Source: Penium margaritaceum
Lineage: Eukaryota; Streptophyta; Zygnematophyceae; Desmidiales; Peniaceae
Assembly (NCBI GenBank): GCA_023375785.1
Contig: SZWC01000567.1
Location: 88,138-152,137, forward strand
DNA length: 64,000 bases
Reading direction: 5' to 3'
Under the pieces are notes generated by a model that worked only from the letters and a program-made list of their open reading frames with translations, made no database searches and was not told where the DNA came from. Below, piece after piece: positions 62,106 through 64,000 of the stretch. Made by a program: the position numbers and the translations under genes. Within the stretch, counting starts at the first letter, position 1; the number at the start of each line of letters is the position of its first letter.

Positions 62106-62467
62106 CACCGTTCTCTGGCTTGCTCCAAATTTCTCTGGCTTGCTTCACCTTTCTCTAGCCTGCTTCACCTTTCTTTGGCTTCCTCCGCTGTTCTCTCACT
62201 TGCTCGACTGTTCTCTGGCTTAGTCCACCTTCACATGGCTCACTCCACCTTTCTCTGGCTTACTCCTCCATTCTCGATCTTTCTCCATCGTTCTCTGGCT
62301 TGCTATACCTTTTTTTGGCTTTGTCCACCTTTCTCTTGCTTGCTCCACCTTTCTCAGACTTGCTCTGCCGTTCTCTAGCTTGCTCCACTTCCACTGGCTT
62401 CTTCCACTGTTCTCTGGCTTGCTCCACCCTTCTCTGGCTTGCTTCACCGTTCTTTGATTTGGTCTAC
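62106..62467 (+). repeat. Satellite A piece between two Ns inside copia element 2
   Basis: About eighteen units of the 20-bp repeat flanked by Ns at 62105 and 62468. The copia sequence before and after is the same segment repeated, so the element is continuous without this piece. It is probably a contig placed wrongly. Confidence 0.9.
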
Positions 62468-63274
62468 NCTTCCTGTTGGGGCAGTTGCGTGCGTAGTGGC
62501 CTTCTTTTCCACACACGTAGCACTCCCCCTTCTTTTCACCTTTCTTGGTGCCTTGCTTGGCACCCTTCCCCTTCTTGCATTCTCCTCCACCTAGAGGGTG
62601 GACGACATAGGCGGAACTTGATGTTGCCCAACTCTCTCTCCCATCACGCCGCATCCATTCATTACGGACGTACTCAGCCACCTTCAGGTACTTCAGCTCA
62701 TCAGCCAACCAGCCGCCTAGGACGGTGATCATGGGACTCCAACTGTCCAAGAAGGCCAGGAGGAGGATCATGGCTTGGAGCTGAGGGTCGACCTTCCACC
62801 CGGTGGCTACGCACTCGGCAGTCAAGCACTCTATCTACTGCAGGATCTTCATGATGGCGTCGCCTTCGTTGGCTCAGAGGGTGACAAGCCTTTTGAGGAT
62901 AAAGAGATGGTTAGCAAGATTGGTAGACTGGTACATGGCGTAGAGCTTCTTCCGGGCCTCTGCGGCCTCCGTGTATCCTTGGATGAGGGAGCGCTACGTC
63001 GGAGCAAGCGTATACACCAACAAAGCCAGCGCCTTCTTGTTGTGCTTCTTGTAAGCTTCCACTTCCTCCAGCGTCGCGGTATCCGGAGGGGTTATTTCTT
63101 TACCTTTGACCAGCTCAAGCAGGCCATTGTCATCGAGGAAGACCTGAAACTCCCACCTCCACAAGTGGAAGCCAAGTCCGTCAAACTTCAAGACACCAAT
63201 GCTCTCTTGCTCGGTCAGTGCCATGGCGCGCGGTAGTAGCGTGAACGTTTTAGAGCAAGGGTCCTTCTACGCAC

Positions 63275-63290
63275 GTGGGCTCATAGCCCT
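63275..63290 (-). promoter_or_regulatory. Primer-binding site, initiator-Met anticodon-arm type, copia element 2
   Basis: The plus strand reads GTGGGCTCATAGCCCT four bases from the LTR at 63295; 13 of 16 match the anticodon arm of plant initiator-Met tRNA (GTGGGCCCATAACCCA). It matches the position of the site in copia element 1, which supports the assignment, but the mismatches leave room for another tRNA. Confidence 0.55.
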
Positions 63291-63294
63291 TTAT

Positions 63295-64000
63295 TGGCTC
63301 TGGTGGGTGTGGAGGCACCCTCAAGGATGCCTAGCTCTTACTGATGCACGCTATCTGTGTTTGGGGCAACCAAGGGACACCAATGATAAAGAGTGTGGAG
63401 CACAAGGATCACGGATGTGAGTGGGAAGAACACGTTGCATTCAGAAGATCTGAATCAAAACACATTTTTGTAAGTTATCATATTGAGATTACATCAGATC
63501 CTTATAGCCTGTGATCTAAGATTTCCAACAAATCCAAGCACGAACAAATCGGAGCAGTAGAGCCCCTGCTATGGCCATCGAAGTGACCCTTGGTGGAGGC
63601 GCCCACCTCGCCTTGCACGCTAGGCAACGAGAGGCGATTCGACGATGACCCGTTCAAGCGCCTTTCCTCACCCAGATGTCAAGAACAAGTTCACCTTGGT
63701 CAAAGAAGTCCTTATGGTTGCCTCATTCATGCCCTTGGTGCATTTGGAGGCCATAAGGAACGAACTCGGATCACTGGCGGTGGAATATCCCACCCATGGC
63801 GGGTACCAGATTCCACCCGTCCAACACCCGATTTTCGGGCTAGGCTAACTTTCTGCATACTCACTCCAATTGAGCGATTCAAAGCTCGATCTTGCATGGG
63901 ATAATCCAAGAAATCTAAATAAAAAGATAGATCAGGCGTTTGACCACTCCTCAGTGGTCAAACCAAGGAGTACGATCAACGGCACACATGGCAAGGAGCA
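63295..64000 (-). mobile_element. 5' LTR of copia element 2, cut by the window end
   Basis: It starts TGGCTCTGGTGGGTGTGGAG and aligns with 57011-57738. By comparison only about 13-22 bases are missing at the window edge. Substitutions between the two LTRs are frequent, so insertion is not recent. Short open frames in it are not supported. Confidence 0.85.

Larger units (their letters stand above)
57792..63224 (-). pseudogene. Gag-pol polyprotein remnant of copia element 2
   Basis: It starts at ATG 63222-63224 with a gag N-terminus (LKFDGLGFHLWRWEFQVFL) and ends at TAA 57792-57794. In-frame stops include TAG 62994-62996, TGA 62874-62876, TAG 62835-62837, TAG 61283-61285, TAG 60431-60433 (copied near 60176), TAG 60350-60352 (copied near 60095) and, in RNase H, TGA 58236-58238 and TAA 58203-58205. 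A frameshift lies near 58430. Several stops fall where the family has a conserved Gln or Trp. Removing the N-linked repeats (1057 bases between gag and protease, 255 in integrase) leaves the gag, protease and integrase stops in one frame. It encodes no functional product. Confidence 0.9.
57011..64000 (-). mobile_element. Ty1/copia-type LTR retrotransposon 2, degenerate, right end outside the window
   Basis: Read on the minus strand: 5' LTR (63295 to beyond 64000), PBS, gag-pol remnant (57792-63224), polypurine tract and 3' LTR (57011-57738). The domain order is that of Ty1/copia. It is a different family from element 1: the LTRs differ, and the proteins are alike in plan but diverged. N-linked duplications at 60227, 61695 and 62468 and a satellite A insert at 62106-62467 inflate the internal part by about 1.3 kb. 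Collapsed, pol is about 4.1 kb. Confidence 0.9.

Noticed and set aside
50048-63224. Alternative genetic code or programmed readthrough to explain the in-frame stops in both polyproteins
   Set aside because: All three stop codons occur at unrelated positions, together with frameshifts and lost catalytic residues. Ordinary decay explains them.

Overview
This window looks like a repeat-dense, probably pericentromeric or heterochromatic stretch of a eukaryotic nuclear genome. No intact host gene, tRNA, rRNA or CRISPR array could be supported. A green-lineage (plant or streptophyte alga) host is suggested, not proven: one LTR is followed at once by a primer-binding site close to the plant-type initiator-Met tRNA 3' end, and the coding material is all Ty1/copia-type with a CX2CX4HX4C zinc knuckle, an HHCC integrase and a YVDD reverse transcriptase.

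Layout. 1-922: start of a minus-strand LTR retrotransposon (PBS 203-215, LTR 216-922). 923-10700: satellite A, a 20-bp tandem repeat (consensus CTCTGGCTTGCTCCACCTTT). 10700-12105: an unrecognised broken coding region that runs into a polypurine tract and a plus-strand LTR (12106-12733). 12734-33330: satellite B, a roughly 190-bp tandem repeat in one orientation, holding a solo LTR (15706-16332) and two recent two-monomer higher-order arrays (382 bp and 381 bp). 33331: orientation switch. 33332-44593: satellite B inverted, holding fold-back structures near 36.6-36.9 kb and a roughly 480-bp terminal-inverted-repeat element (40795-41274). 44595-49028: satellite A again, with a 327-base gap, a short piece of satellite B, and 57 perfect copies of one 20-mer. 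49039-56964: degenerate Ty1/copia element 1 (minus strand). 57011 to the window end: degenerate Ty1/copia element 2 (minus strand), whose 5' LTR is cut by the window edge.

The two copia elements carry recognisable gag, protease, integrase, reverse transcriptase and RNase H regions, but both are disabled by stops and frameshifts, and element 1 also by catalytic-residue changes. Both have a primer-binding site resembling the anticodon arm of initiator-Met tRNA, as in half-tRNA-primed copia elements, while the 216-922 LTR family uses the tRNA 3' end.

Assembly quality matters for every reading of this window. There are twenty isolated single N bases. At most of them the bases on one side are repeated almost exactly elsewhere nearby, as expected if overlapping contig ends were joined without merging. 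Collapsing these copies restores the reading frames of both copia polyproteins. I found no convincing new functional system. The most interesting material is the satellite architecture: a 20-mer open in all frames, higher-order repeats, an inversion junction, fold-backs and a perfect 46-bp palindrome.
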